Source: CBDBBY01 sp965203215 (GTDB lineage Bacteria; Pseudomonadota; Alphaproteobacteria; Rhodobacterales; Rhodobacteraceae). Taken from it: 64,000 nt of DNA. Below the pieces are notes generated by a model. The model was not told the DNA's origin. It ran no database searches and saw nothing but the letters and a program-made list of their open reading frames with translations. This document shows, piece by piece, positions 43,611 through 53,331 of this stretch. The position numbers were made by a program, and so were the translations under genes. The stretch lies in assembly GCA_965203215.1 (NCBI GenBank), contig CBDBBY010000001.1, positions 3,162,001-3,226,000 of the forward strand, read 5' to 3'. How positions within the stretch are numbered: position 1 is the first letter of the stretch; every line of letters starts with the position of its first letter.

Positions 43611-44758
43611 AAACGCTGCCGCAAAGCGAACGGCCTCTTGACGGGCTGCTGGTCGTCGATTTCAGCCAGTTCCTTTCCGGGCCCTTGTGCGGCCTGAAGC
43701 TCGCCGACCTCGGCGCGCGCGTCGTAAAGGTGGAGCGGCCCGGAGTGGGCGATCTCTGCAGGCATTTGTACTTGTCCGATACAGAGATCGGAGGCGACAA
43801 TTCGCTGTTCCACGCGATAAACCGGAACAAGGAAAGCATCACCGCTGATTTGCGGAACGCCGACGATTGCCGAAGGCTTGTCGAACTGCTCAAGACTGCT
43901 GACGTCATGATCCAGAATTTCCGGCCCGGCGTCATTGAACGCCGCGGATTCGGCTATGACGACGTCAAGGCGATCAACCCGCGGATAATTTACGGCTCGA
44001 TATCCGGCTACGGCGAAGACGGGCCTTGGAAGGATCTCCCTGGGCAGGACCTTTTGGCGCAGTCTCGATCCGGTCTGCTTTGGCTGACGGGGAGCGCGGC
44101 CGATCCGCCGGTTCCGATGGGGCTTGCGGTTGCCGACATGATGGCCGGCAACGCGCTGGCGCAGGGGATACTTGCGGCGCTCGTGGGCAGAGGCATCCAC
44201 GGGCGCGGAGCCAGGATCGATACCAGCTTGTTCGAAGTGATGCTGGACTTCCAGTTCGAAGTTTTGACGACTCACTTCAACGACGGGGGAAGGGTGCCGG
44301 AAAGAAGCGCCGTGAACGGAGCCCACGCGTATCTGGGAGCGCCTTACGGAGTGTACGAAACCAGCGACGGCTTTCTGGCGCTGGCAATGACGCCTTCATT
44401 GCGGAAGTTGGCCGAATTGCTGGAAGTCGGAGGATTGGAAGAATATTATGACGATCCGGGAGCATTGCTGACTCGGAGGGATCGCATAAAGCAGGCAATG
44501 GCGGATCGGATCAGGAGCCGGACGACAAGCGAATGGCTTGCAGTGCTCCAGCCGGCGGACATATGGTGTTCCGAAGTGCTCGATTGGCCGACCATGCGCG
44601 AAAGCGAGGCGTACAAGTTGCTGGATTTCGAACAAACCATAGAACGCGGCGGAGACATCGCGTTGACCGCGCTGCGGTCTCCGCTCCGCGTAGACGGCGC
44701 GACGCTGAAATCCGGTCGCGCCGCTCCGTCTCTTGGACAAAACAACGATGCGTTTTGA
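43607..44758 (+). CDS. CaiB/BaiF family III CoA-transferase
   Basis: This 383-aa CoA-transferase has the canonical LDGLLVVDFSQFLSGPLCGL start, ARVVKVERPGVGDLCR, and LPGQDLLAQSRSGLLWLTG, containing the catalytic Asp. It overlaps the upstream gene by four bases. With MaoC it would activate an acid to a CoA ester and hydrate it. It differs clearly in sequence from the CoA-transferase at 15592, so the two have separate substrates. Confidence 0.9.
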   Translation: MKTLPQSERPLDGLLVVDFSQFLSGPLCGLKLADLGARVVKVERPGVGDLCRHLYLSDTEIGGDNSLFHAINRNKESITADLRNADDCRRLVELLKTADVMIQNFRPGVIERRGFGYDDVKAINPRIIYGSISGYGEDGPWKDLPGQDLLAQSRSGLLWLTGSAADPPVPMGLAVADMMAGNALAQGILAALVGRGIHGRGARIDTSLFEVMLDFQFEVLTTHFNDGGRVPERSAVNGAHAYLGAPYGVYETSDGFLALAMTPSLRKLAELLEVGGLEEYYDDPGALLTRRDRIKQAMADRIRSRTTSEWLAVLQPADIWCSEVLDWPTMRESEAYKLLDFEQTIERGGDIALTALRSPLRVDGATLKSGRAAPSLGQNNDAF

Positions 44759-44827
44759 CGGCAATGCGGGCGTAGAAGGTATGCCCTTCGATCCTTCCAT
44801 CCAAACAGAAAGAACAGGGAGAAGAAC

Positions 44828-46150
44828 ATGATCAAATCAACGAAAGGCGTCGCGGCGGCACTGGCCGCGCTGATGGCGACGAGCGCCGTAGCCCAGGAAA
44901 TGGACTACGGAAGCTTCGACGGCTACGTCCTCCGGGTCAAGCTGATCGGCGGAGCGCAGTACGAGCCGCTCTACGCGGAAATTCCGAAATGGGAGGAGAT
45001 GACGGGCGCGACGGTGGACGTGCTGTCGCGCAAGAATCATTTCGAGCTGGATCGCGAAATCAAGCAGGACATCGCCGCCGGAACCCTCGACTGGTGCGTC
45101 GGGTCCAACCATACCAGCTTCGCGCCGCAATACGGCGGCATCTACGTCGACTTGAACGGCGTGCTCTCGGAGGACGTGCTGGGCGGTTTCCAGCAGCTCG
45201 CTCTGCAGAACTCCACCGTGGACGGCCGGCTCGTGCAGCTGCCCCGCCACTCGGACATTTCGAACCTGTACTACCAGAAGTCGCTTTACGAAGATCAGTC
45301 GAACCAAGACGGGTTCATGGCGGAATACGGGTACGCCCTGGCTCCGCCCGAAACATGGGACCAATTCCGCGACCAAGCGATGTTTTTCGCCGACGCTCCG
45401 AACTTCTACGGAACGCAGTACGTCGGCAAGGATGAAGCGATCACGGGCAGGTTCTACGAGTTGCTCGTGGCGGAAGGCGGCGCGCTGTTCGACGACGATT
45501 GGAATCCGACCTTCAATTCCGAAGCCGGCGTCCGCGCCGTCCAATGGTTCAAGGATCTTTACGATGCGCGCTCGGTGCCTGCCGGGGTCCTGAACTATCT
45601 TTGGGACGATACCGGCCTCGGCTTCGCGTCCGGGACTGTCGCGCTCAATCTCGATTGGGCGGGCTGGGCTTCGTTCTTCAACGATCCGGCCAATTCGAAG
45701 GTCGCGAACAACATCGGCCTCGTCCGCGCTCCGAAGGGCTCGAGCGGCAAGCGCAGCGGCTGGTCGGGCAGCCACTCGTTCTCGATCACGGAGACCTGCG
45801 ACAACATGGATGCCGCTGCTTCCTTCGTGAACTTCCTGACATCGCATGACCGCCAGATGGTCGAGGCTCGCAAAGGCCTCCTTCCGACGCGCGGGTCGGT
45901 ATGGGAGGCCGCCCAGAAGGAGTTCGCGGACGCCGGGAACGATTTCCTCGTTCTCGTGTTCTCGACCTATGCGCAGTCGATGGCGGAAGACGCCTTCACG
46001 CCGCCGCTGATACCGGAATGGATCGAGGTCTCGAACGAGATCTGGCCGCGGCTGCAAGCCGCCATACTCGGCGAGCAGACGCCGCAGGAAGCGCTCGACG
46101 AAGCCGCCGAAGCGGCGCGCGAAATTATGGAGGACGCGGGCTACCTTTGA
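44828..46150 (+). CDS. Carbohydrate ABC transporter substrate-binding protein (family 1)
   Basis: This 440-aa periplasmic protein has a signal peptide at residues 1-22 (MIKSTKGVAAALAALMATSA, cleavage after VAQ or AVA). The mature domain shows the family 1 pattern, including EIPKWEEMTGATVDVL, TAYxxS-like and the C-terminal EEALDEAAEAAREIM helix. GGAGAAG lies upstream of the ATG. A 69-base gap after the CoA-transferase leaves space for an internal promoter. It works with the next three genes. Confidence 0.92.
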   Translation: MIKSTKGVAAALAALMATSAVAQEMDYGSFDGYVLRVKLIGGAQYEPLYAEIPKWEEMTGATVDVLSRKNHFELDREIKQDIAAGTLDWCVGSNHTSFAPQYGGIYVDLNGVLSEDVLGGFQQLALQNSTVDGRLVQLPRHSDISNLYYQKSLYEDQSNQDGFMAEYGYALAPPETWDQFRDQAMFFADAPNFYGTQYVGKDEAITGRFYELLVAEGGALFDDDWNPTFNSEAGVRAVQWFKDLYDARSVPAGVLNYLWDDTGLGFASGTVALNLDWAGWASFFNDPANSKVANNIGLVRAPKGSSGKRSGWSGSHSFSITETCDNMDAAASFVNFLTSHDRQMVEARKGLLPTRGSVWEAAQKEFADAGNDFLVLVFSTYAQSMAEDAFTPPLIPEWIEVSNEIWPRLQAAILGEQTPQEALDEAAEAAREIMEDAGYL

Positions 46151-46229
46151 TCCGCTTCCCAACCGGTCCGGCGGGCTGACGCCTGCCGGACCGCTTCAAC
46201 TCCGGCGCGCTTGATCAGAAGGGTAATCC

Positions 46230-47153
46230 ATGCCCGCTATACGGAAATCCGTTCCGTTCTGGCAGCGCGAGCAGTTCGTGCCGGTGCTGCTGCTGCTTCC
46301 AGCCATCCTCACGCTGCTCTTCGTCGTTCTGCTTCCGCTGCTGTTCTCGTTGTACACGAGCTTTACCGGCTACCGGCTGATCCGCCCCGACACGCTTTAC
46401 AACTGGGTGGGCCTCCGCAACTACGAACGCATATTCACCGACGCGGATTTCTGGGTCGCGTTCGGCCGCACGGTCCTGTTCCTTGCGATCGCTCTCAACC
46501 TCGAATTCCTGTTCGGGCTGGGTATCGCCCTTCTGATCAACCGGATCACATGGGGCCAGCGGACGCTCCGGACGATCATGATGTTCCCGATGATGTTTTC
46601 GCCGATCCTTGTCGGCTATCAGTTCAAGTTCGTTTTCAACGACAACATCGGCGTGCTCAACAATGCGCTGCATTCGCTGGGTCTCAGCGACGGCGCGATA
46701 CCGTGGCTGGTCGACCGCTATCTCGCCATGTTCTCGATCCTGTTCGCCGAGATATGGATGAGCACGTCCGTGTTCGCGATCCTTCTGCTCGCCGGATTGT
46801 TCGCGATGCCGCGGGATCCCGTGGAGGCCGCGAAGGTGGACGGGTGCAATCCCTGGCAGGTGTTCAGGCACATAACGCTTCCGTTCCTGATGCCGTTCGC
46901 GTTCATCGCGATGACCATCCGGTCGCTGGACGTGGCGCGCGCCTACGACATCGTGGACGTCATGACCGGGGGCGGCCCGGCCGGACGCACCGAACTGATT
47001 TGGACGATGATCGCCCGGGTCGGATACGACAACGCGCGGATGGGGCAGGCCAACGCCATGGCCTATGTGTCGATCCTGCTGTCGATCCTGTTCACGTATT
47101 ACTTCTATACGAAGCTGATCGCGGCTCGCAGGTACATGGGGGGAGCGGATTGA
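46230..47153 (+). CDS. Carbohydrate ABC transporter permease (MalF/UgpA type)
   Basis: This 307-aa permease has six hydrophobic spans, with the EAA loop DPVEAAKVDGCNPWQVFRHI near residues 195-215. It has the standard N-terminal FVPVLLLLPAILTLLFVV span. GAAGGG is upstream of ATG at 46230. The stop overlaps the TTG start of the partner permease. Confidence 0.93.
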   Translation: MPAIRKSVPFWQREQFVPVLLLLPAILTLLFVVLLPLLFSLYTSFTGYRLIRPDTLYNWVGLRNYERIFTDADFWVAFGRTVLFLAIALNLEFLFGLGIALLINRITWGQRTLRTIMMFPMMFSPILVGYQFKFVFNDNIGVLNNALHSLGLSDGAIPWLVDRYLAMFSILFAEIWMSTSVFAILLLAGLFAMPRDPVEAAKVDGCNPWQVFRHITLPFLMPFAFIAMTIRSLDVARAYDIVDVMTGGGPAGRTELIWTMIARVGYDNARMGQANAMAYVSILLSILFTYYFYTKLIAARRYMGGAD

Positions 47154-48010
47154 GTTCCCGAGCGTTGCAAAAGAGGGCGGGCGAGGCGGCATCCTGGATG
47201 CTGACCTTTCTCCTGATGATGATCGTCTGCCTTCCCGGCATGTGGGTGGTGCTGACCGGATTCAGGCCCAATTCGGAAGTGCTCGCCAAACCGGCCGTCT
47301 GGATTCCCGAAGTCTTCAATCTCGACAACTTCGCGAAGATCTTCGGCTTCGGCGCCGAGCAGATCGCGATACCGGTTCCGGCATATTTCACCAATTCGCT
47401 CATCATCGCGCTGACGAGCACGGTCGTCGCCCTCCTGATCGGCATGTCGGGCGGCTACGCGTTCGCCCGCTTCCGGTTCCGGCACAAGAACCGCCTGTTT
47501 CTGGGCCTCATGCTGGCAAGAACCGTTCCCGGAATCGCGCTTTCCTTGCCGCTGTTCATGATCTGGAGCCGAATAGGCCTGATCGACGCGAAGCTCGGAT
47601 TGATCATCGTCTACGTGGCGCTGAACGTTCCGTTCACGATCTGGCTCATCGACGGCTTCTTCCGGCAGGTTCCGAAGGAGCTGTCCGAAGCGGGGCTGGT
47701 GGACGGATGCACCCGATGGCAGGCGTTCTGGAAGATCGAATTCCCGCTGGCGAAGTCGGGCATCGCCGCGGCGGGGATATTCGCGTTCCTGACGTCCTGG
47801 AACGAATACGCGCTCGCAAGCCAGCTCACCCGGTCGACGGACAGCAAGACGCTTCCGGTCGGGCTGATGGATTTCACCGCACAATTCACAATAGACTGGG
47901 CGGGGATGTCGGCGATGGCGGTCATCATAATCGTGCCCGCGCTGGTGCTGACCTTTCTGGTGCAGAAGCATCTGATCGCGGGCCTGACCTTCGGCGGCGT
48001 GAAGGGGTAG
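47150..48010 (+). CDS. Carbohydrate ABC transporter permease (MalG/UgpE type)
   Basis: This 286-aa second permease starts with TTG at 47150-47152, overlapping the TGA of the first permease. GGGGGGAG is just upstream. The EAA loop ELSEAGLVDGCTRWQAFWKI lies near residues 180-200, and the last span is followed by FGGVKG, as usual in this family. An extended frame upstream is a shadow of the first permease. Confidence 0.92.
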   Translation: MSSRALQKRAGEAASWMLTFLLMMIVCLPGMWVVLTGFRPNSEVLAKPAVWIPEVFNLDNFAKIFGFGAEQIAIPVPAYFTNSLIIALTSTVVALLIGMSGGYAFARFRFRHKNRLFLGLMLARTVPGIALSLPLFMIWSRIGLIDAKLGLIIVYVALNVPFTIWLIDGFFRQVPKELSEAGLVDGCTRWQAFWKIEFPLAKSGIAAAGIFAFLTSWNEYALASQLTRSTDSKTLPVGLMDFTAQFTIDWAGMSAMAVIIIVPALVLTFLVQKHLIAGLTFGGVKG

Positions 48011-48013
48011 AGC

Positions 48014-49108
48014 ATGGCGGATATCAAGCTTCGGAACGTCGTGAAGCGATACGGCAAGACCCAGGTCGTGCACGGCGTGGATCTGGAGATCGGCCACAAC
48101 GAGTTCCTCGTGCTCGTGGGGCCGTCTGGCTGCGGAAAATCCACCATACTCCGGATGATCGCGGGGCTGGAGGAGATCACCGGCGGCGAAATCCTGATCG
48201 GCCCGAACGTGGTGAACGATCTGCCGCCCCGCAAGCGGAACATCTCGATGGTGTTCCAGAACTACGCCCTCTACCCCCACATGAACGTGCGCGAGAATCT
48301 GGGCTTCGGCCTCAAGATCGCGAAGCTGCCGGAGGACACGGTCGCGACGCGGGTCAAGGAAGCCGCCGAGATTCTCGGCATGTCCGACTTGCTGGACAGA
48401 ATTCCGGCGGAACTTTCAGGAGGGCAGCGTCAGCGCGTGGCCATGGGGCGGGCCATAGTCCGCCATCCGGATGCTTTCCTGTTCGACGAGCCGCTGTCGA
48501 ACCTCGACGCGAAGCTGCGCGTGCAGATGCGCACCGAAATCAAGAAACTGCACCAGAAGGTCGAGACGACGATCGTATACGTCACGCACGACCAGGTCGA
48601 AGCCATGACGTTGGCCGACCGGATCGTCGTCATCAGGGACGGCCGCATCGAGCAGATGGGCACGCCCATGGAAGTGTTCAGCCGTCCGGCGAACATATTC
48701 GTCGCGAGCTTCATCGGCTCGCCTCCCATGAACCTGCTTCCTGCCGTCATCCGCGGCGACGCCGTCGCGATCGAAGGCGGAACGATCGTTCCATTGCCGT
48801 CGCGGCTGCAAGGATGCGTCGAGAACAAAAGGAATGTCGTTGTCGGCATCCGGCCCGACGACCTGACTCCCGTCGGCCACGGGATTTCGGAGAGCGGATC
48901 CGGTTTCAGGCTCGAGCTGAAAGTCGACTTTGCCGAACTGCTCGGCACAGAGGCAATCCTCTATACGCGTGTCGCCGGAAAGGAAGTGCAGGGCAAAATG
49001 TTCGATCCGCGCGACATTCCCGAGGGCGAGGCGATGGAATTCAACCTTGCAGTGAACAACATGCACTTGTTCGACGCCGAAACGCAGGATGCATTGGACC
49101 GAGGCTGA
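48014..49108 (+). CDS. Carbohydrate ABC transporter ATP-binding protein (UgpC/MsmK type)
   Basis: This 364-aa ATPase has Walker A GPSGCGKST near residue 36, the signature LSGGQRQRVAMGRAI near 134 and Walker B FLFDEPLSNLDAKLR near 155. The C-terminal TOBE-type domain (VVVGIRPDDLTPV) is complete. Three bases separate it from the permease gene, and its stop overlaps the dehydratase start. Confidence 0.95.
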   Translation: MADIKLRNVVKRYGKTQVVHGVDLEIGHNEFLVLVGPSGCGKSTILRMIAGLEEITGGEILIGPNVVNDLPPRKRNISMVFQNYALYPHMNVRENLGFGLKIAKLPEDTVATRVKEAAEILGMSDLLDRIPAELSGGQRQRVAMGRAIVRHPDAFLFDEPLSNLDAKLRVQMRTEIKKLHQKVETTIVYVTHDQVEAMTLADRIVVIRDGRIEQMGTPMEVFSRPANIFVASFIGSPPMNLLPAVIRGDAVAIEGGTIVPLPSRLQGCVENKRNVVVGIRPDDLTPVGHGISESGSGFRLELKVDFAELLGTEAILYTRVAGKEVQGKMFDPRDIPEGEAMEFNLAVNNMHLFDAETQDALDRG

Positions 49109-50223
49109 TGGCGACCGTTTCCAAAATCGAGACGTTCATGGTCGATCTCGAGCCGAAGGTCGTCCGGACCGACGCGATCCAATCGTTTGTTTCCCAAGAG
49201 ACGCCGATCGTGCGCGTCACCGACTCCGACGGCGAAACCGGCGTCGGCTACTCGTACACGATAGGGACCGGCGGCGCGTCGATCATGAGTCTCTTGAACG
49301 AAACTTTGCTGCCGCAGCTTCTGGACTCGGACTCGGACCGCATTGAACAGATCTGGCACGAGCTGTTCTTCAAGACGCATGCGACGACGGTCGGTCCGAT
49401 CACGTCTCTCGCATTGGCGGCCGCGGACACGGCGCTCTGGGACCTGAAATGCAGGAAAGCCGGCTTGCCGCTCTGGAAGATGGCCGGCGGCATGCGGCGC
49501 TCGGTGCCGCTTTACACAACGGAGGGCGGATGGCTGCAACTGCCTGCCGAAGCGTTGGCGAAAGATGCCGCCGAAGCGAAAGCGCGGGGTTTCCGAGGGG
49601 CGAAGATCAAAATCGGCAAGCCCTCCGAAGCCGAGGACCGAGCGCGCTTGAAACTGGTTCGCGAGGCCGTCGGGCCGGAATTCGAGATCATGACCGACGC
49701 CAACCAAGCGTTCTCGCTTCCGATCGCGATCCGCCGGTCCCGAATGCTGGCCGAATTCGGAGTTGCCTGGCTTGAAGAGCCGCTGCCCGCCGACGATATC
49801 GGCAGCCACGCGGAGCTGGCCCGAAGCAGCCAAGTTCCGATCGCCGTCGGCGAAAGCATGTATTCGGCGTCCCAGTTCAAGGACTACCTGCAGGCGGGGG
49901 CTTGTGCGGTCGTTCAGGTCGACGCGGCCCGCATCGGCGGCATCACGCCATGGCTGAAGGTTGCGAGCATGGCACAAGCGTTCAACGTTCCGGTTTGCCC
50001 GCATTTTCTCATGGAACTCCACGCAAGCTTGGCTTGCGCGGTACCGAACGCGCCGCTCGTGGAGCACATCCCTCAGCTCGACGACATCACGCTGTCCGGT
50101 CTCGAAGTCCGCGACGGATGCGCGGTGCCGCCGGATACGCCCGGGATCGGCATAGATTGGGATTGGGCGACGATACAGTCGGCAACGGACAAAAGATTCA
50201 CTGCAACATTCGGAGGAGATTGA
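49108..50223 (+). CDS. Enolase-superfamily acid-sugar dehydratase (mandelate racemase subgroup)
   Basis: This 371-aa enolase-superfamily protein has the KxK motif in GAKIKIGKPS, metal ligands in MTDANQ, LEEPLP and VGES, and the Asp/His dyad in VQVDAARIGG and CPHFLMELH. That is the mandelate-racemase-type catalytic set used by acid-sugar dehydratases, which produce 2-keto-3-deoxy acids. ATG at 49108 shares bases with the stop of the ATPase gene. The substrate is probably the aldonate from the imported sugar. Confidence 0.88.
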   Translation: MATVSKIETFMVDLEPKVVRTDAIQSFVSQETPIVRVTDSDGETGVGYSYTIGTGGASIMSLLNETLLPQLLDSDSDRIEQIWHELFFKTHATTVGPITSLALAAADTALWDLKCRKAGLPLWKMAGGMRRSVPLYTTEGGWLQLPAEALAKDAAEAKARGFRGAKIKIGKPSEAEDRARLKLVREAVGPEFEIMTDANQAFSLPIAIRRSRMLAEFGVAWLEEPLPADDIGSHAELARSSQVPIAVGESMYSASQFKDYLQAGACAVVQVDAARIGGITPWLKVASMAQAFNVPVCPHFLMELHASLACAVPNAPLVEHIPQLDDITLSGLEVRDGCAVPPDTPGIGIDWDWATIQSATDKRFTATFGGD

Positions 50224-50226
50224 GCA

Positions 50227-50556
50227 ATGGAGCGCATGGGAATGGTGATCGGCCTGAAGAGCGAACACATCGACGAATATCGACGCCTGCACGCCGAAAC
50301 CTGGCCGGAGATTCTGGCGAAGATCAGCGAATGCAACATCACCAACTATTCCATCTATCTCAAGGAGCCCGAAAACCTGCTATTCGGCTATTGGGAATAC
50401 GTCGGCACCGACTTCGCGGCCGACGCCGCGAAGATGGCGGCAGATCCGAAAACTCAGGAGTGGTGGAAAATCTGCATGCCGATGCAAGATCCGCTGGAAA
50501 CTCGAAAAGAAGGCGAATGGTGGGCGATGATGGACGAAATCTTTCATCATGATTGA
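50227..50556 (+). CDS. rhaM: L-rhamnose mutarotase-like protein
   Basis: This 109-aa protein is full length for RhaM/YiiL mutarotases, which interconvert alpha and beta anomers. The pattern is MVIGLKSEHIDEYRRLHAETWP at the start, with NYSIYLKEPENLLFGYWEY, and the C-terminal WWKICMPMQDPL. His in RRLHAE is in the expected catalytic place. Three bases separate it from the dehydratase gene. It points to rhamnose, fucose or a related deoxy-sugar as substrate. Confidence 0.88.
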   Translation: MERMGMVIGLKSEHIDEYRRLHAETWPEILAKISECNITNYSIYLKEPENLLFGYWEYVGTDFAADAAKMAADPKTQEWWKICMPMQDPLETRKEGEWWAMMDEIFHHD

Positions 50557-51199
50557 TGAACGGATCGAAAGATTCCGCTCGTGCTACACGAGCGTCGTGC
50601 ACGATGTGATGCGCGCTGCCGGAAAGCTCGACTTCACGCTGCCGAGCCGGATCAGACCGCTTCAGCCGGAGATGACGCTTTGCGGACCCGCATTCACGAT
50701 AGAAGGGCGGCCTGAATTGGCCGCGGACCCGCATGAAACCCTTTTGGCGTGGACCGGTCTGCTTTCCAAATGTCCCGAAGGGCATATTTGGACCGCGCAG
50801 CCCCACACGAGCGATCTGGCCCAAATGGGCGAACTTTCGGCGGAGACTCTCCACAAGAAGGGAGTGCTGGGATGCGTATTGGACGGCGCATTGCGCGACA
50901 GCAATTTCATCCTGAAGCTCGGCTTCCCGTGCTGGCGAACCCACCATACTCCCAAAGACGTCGTGGGCAGCTGGCTGCCTACGGGAATAAATGAGGGCAT
51001 CAGGATCGGGGACGTCTTGATCCGCCCGGGCGACTGGCTGCACGGCGACCGCGACGGGATGATCCGGGTCCCGGCGGCAGACGTCGACGACATCCTTGAA
51101 AAGTCCATCGCGGCAATGGAGACAGAAAACAAAGTGCGGACCGCGATACTGGCGGGAACGGACCCTCAAGACGCCTACCGGAAATACGGAAAATTCTGA
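50549..51199 (+). CDS. RraA-family aldolase
   Basis: This 216-aa RraA/HMG-aldolase-like protein has the pattern GVLGCVLDGALRDSNFI (usual GxxxDGxxRD, metal and substrate Arg/Asp). In this context it is probably a class II pyruvate aldolase that cleaves a 2-keto-3-deoxy acid into pyruvate and an aldehyde, rather than an RNase E inhibitor. It overlaps the mutarotase gene by eight bases. Confidence 0.85.
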   Translation: MIDERIERFRSCYTSVVHDVMRAAGKLDFTLPSRIRPLQPEMTLCGPAFTIEGRPELAADPHETLLAWTGLLSKCPEGHIWTAQPHTSDLAQMGELSAETLHKKGVLGCVLDGALRDSNFILKLGFPCWRTHHTPKDVVGSWLPTGINEGIRIGDVLIRPGDWLHGDRDGMIRVPAADVDDILEKSIAAMETENKVRTAILAGTDPQDAYRKYGKF

Positions 51200-51201
51200 C
51201 G

Positions 51202-52311
51202 ATGAAGATTGCCGAGCTTGAAATCCGCTGCTGCAGGTCGCAATCCGTCATCGAGGGCCGGTCGATGCGCGACGGAATCGCGCAGGACGGCTTGGAGTTT
51301 CTGGTCCACACGCTCAGGACCGAATCCGGCCTTGAAGCTTCGATGTTCGGATTCGCCGGACGTTCCTCGCTCGGGGCCGGGCATTTGGCGGCATCATCGC
51401 TGCGGCCCTTCCTGATCGGGCGCAACGCGCTCGACAGGGAACGCATCTGGCACGATTGGCGGACGGCCGACCGCTGGTGGCATCACCTGCCGATATATTC
51501 GTTCGGGCCGGTCGACTGCTGCCTTTGGCTGCTGGCCGCCACGGCAGCGGGTCAGCCGCTTTGGCGATATATCGGCGGCGCGCGCAACGAAGTGCCGGTC
51601 TACGCGTCTTCGCTGGTTCTGGATGATCCCGCCGCCTATGCCGATGAAGCCCTCGCCGTAAAGGCCGCGGGCATGAAGGCATACAAGATTCACCCGCCGG
51701 GCAAGTCGCTCGAAGAGGACATCGACATCCACAGGTCGGTCCGGCAAGCCGTCGGCGACGAGTACACGCTGATGTCCGATCCGGTAGCGCCCTACACGCT
51801 GGAGCAAGCGGTTCGCCTCGGTCGCGAGCTGGAAGCCATGAACTACAAGTGGCTGGAGGAGCCGCTTCCGGACGAGAACTTCAGCGCACTGAAGGAGCTC
51901 ACGAGAGTGCTCGACATTCCGGTCGTCGGGGTCGAAGTGCTGGCGAAGCACCCGTATTCCGCAGCGGAATGCATTGCAGCGCGGGTTGTGGATGCGGTTC
52001 GCGCCGATGTCTCTTGGACCGGCGGCGTGACGGGCACGCTGAAGACCGCGCGTCTGGCGGAAGCGTTCCACATGAATTGCGAAATTCACACGGCGATCTT
52101 CCACCCTCTTGAAATGGTGAACCTGCATGTGAACGGCGCAGTGAGCAACAGCACTTATTTCGAGCTGCTTTGGCCAGTGGAAAAATTCGAATTCGGGCTC
52201 GCGGAACCGCTCCCTGTGGCCGACGGCGTCGCAAGGCTTCCTGAAACGCCCGGACTGGGCGCGGAACTGGATTGGGATTTCATCGAAAATTGCACGATTG
52301 CGAAGGTCTGA
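51202..52311 (+). CDS. Second enolase-superfamily dehydratase
   Basis: This 369-aa protein has metal ligands in LMSDPV, LEEPLPDE and VGVEVLAK, and a catalytic Lys in MKAYKIHPPG. It differs from the first dehydratase in having KIH where the first has KIK. The C-terminal EIHTAIFHPLEM supplies a His. The two probably act on different acid-sugars or epimers. It is two bases downstream of the aldolase gene. Confidence 0.87.
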   Translation: MKIAELEIRCCRSQSVIEGRSMRDGIAQDGLEFLVHTLRTESGLEASMFGFAGRSSLGAGHLAASSLRPFLIGRNALDRERIWHDWRTADRWWHHLPIYSFGPVDCCLWLLAATAAGQPLWRYIGGARNEVPVYASSLVLDDPAAYADEALAVKAAGMKAYKIHPPGKSLEEDIDIHRSVRQAVGDEYTLMSDPVAPYTLEQAVRLGRELEAMNYKWLEEPLPDENFSALKELTRVLDIPVVGVEVLAKHPYSAAECIAARVVDAVRADVSWTGGVTGTLKTARLAEAFHMNCEIHTAIFHPLEMVNLHVNGAVSNSTYFELLWPVEKFEFGLAEPLPVADGVARLPETPGLGAELDWDFIENCTIAKV

Positions 52312-52479
52312 AGCCGATGCGGAAACCGAACTGATTTGACTGAATGGATGGAGACGCCTTGCGCGAAGCCTTTCCGGCAACGGGCCGCAAGCAATCGCGC
52401 GAAGCGACGATCCCCTCCGCAAGCTGCCTGAAACAGAATGACGATCAGATGATATCATATACGCAAGGAGGATGTTGAG

Positions 52480-53331
52480 ATGACAGAACTGTTGGATACC
52501 CACCAGCACTTGGTTTACCCGGATGTCGCCGGATACGGATGGACGGACGGCATTCCCGCGCTGGCGAACAAGTCGTTTTCGCTGGACGATTACAAGTCGC
52601 TGACGTCCGGGAAGGAAGTTTCCGGGACCCTGTTCATGGAGGCGGGCGTCGACGACCCGGACTACAAGGCCGAGACGCGGTTCGTGGCGGATCTGGCAAA
52701 AAACCCTGAAAGCGGAATACTCGGCATCATCGCCTCGTGCAGACCGGAATTCGACGACGGGTTTTCCGAGTGGCTCGACGAAGGCGATGACCTGAATGTC
52801 CTTGCCTACAGGCGCGTATTGCACGTCGTTGACGACGGCGTTTCGACGACGGAGACATTCAGACGCAATGTCCGCAAGATCGGCAGTCGCGGGAAAGTAT
52901 TCGATCTTTGTTTCGCAGCAAGGCAGCTGCCGGTCGCGATCGATCTCGCCAAGGCGTGCGACAACACCGAGCTGGTTCTGAATCATTGCGGCGTTCCGGA
53001 CATAGCGGGCGGCGGGCTGGATCCATGGCGCGAGCACATCGGCACGATTTCGGAATTGCCCCACGTCAACTGCAAGCTGTCGGGCGTTCTCGCCTACTGC
53101 GCGCCGGGGAACGCTACGCTGGAGGCGGTCAGTCCATACGTTGAGCATGTGTTCGACAAGTTCGGGAGCGGTCGCATCGTTTGGGGAAGCGATTGGCCGG
53201 TCGTCAATCTGGCGAACGGGTTGCCGGATTGGCTGGAGGTTACGCAGAAGATCCTTTCGAAACTTTCCGAGGACGAACGCACCGCGATCGGCTCCGGCAA
53301 CGCGAGAAGAGTTTACAAAGTTAACGAATGA
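52480..53331 (+). CDS. Amidohydrolase-family sugar lactonase
   Basis: This 283-aa TIM-barrel hydrolase of the amidohydrolase-2 type shows the HxH metal motif in LDTHQHL (H8, H10), His in LVLNHCGVPD, and Asp in WGSDWPV. L-rhamnono- and L-fucono-lactonases have the same features. AGGAGG precedes the ATG. It lies 168 bases after the dehydratase gene, and completes a sugar to lactone to acid to keto-deoxy-acid route, except that the sugar dehydrogenase is not in the window. Confidence 0.86.
   Translation: MTELLDTHQHLVYPDVAGYGWTDGIPALANKSFSLDDYKSLTSGKEVSGTLFMEAGVDDPDYKAETRFVADLAKNPESGILGIIASCRPEFDDGFSEWLDEGDDLNVLAYRRVLHVVDDGVSTTETFRRNVRKIGSRGKVFDLCFAARQLPVAIDLAKACDNTELVLNHCGVPDIAGGGLDPWREHIGTISELPHVNCKLSGVLAYCAPGNATLEAVSPYVEHVFDKFGSGRIVWGSDWPVVNLANGLPDWLEVTQKILSKLSEDERTAIGSGNARRVYKVNE

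Noticed and set aside
46211..48010. 599-codon frame read as a fused permease
   Set aside because: The first ~310 codons are the shadow of the MalF-type permease; the true second permease starts with TTG at 47150.
47242..50223. 993-codon plus-strand frame covering several transporter genes
   Set aside because: Only its last third is the dehydratase; the rest is an out-of-frame reading of the permease and ATPase genes. The dehydratase start is at 49108.
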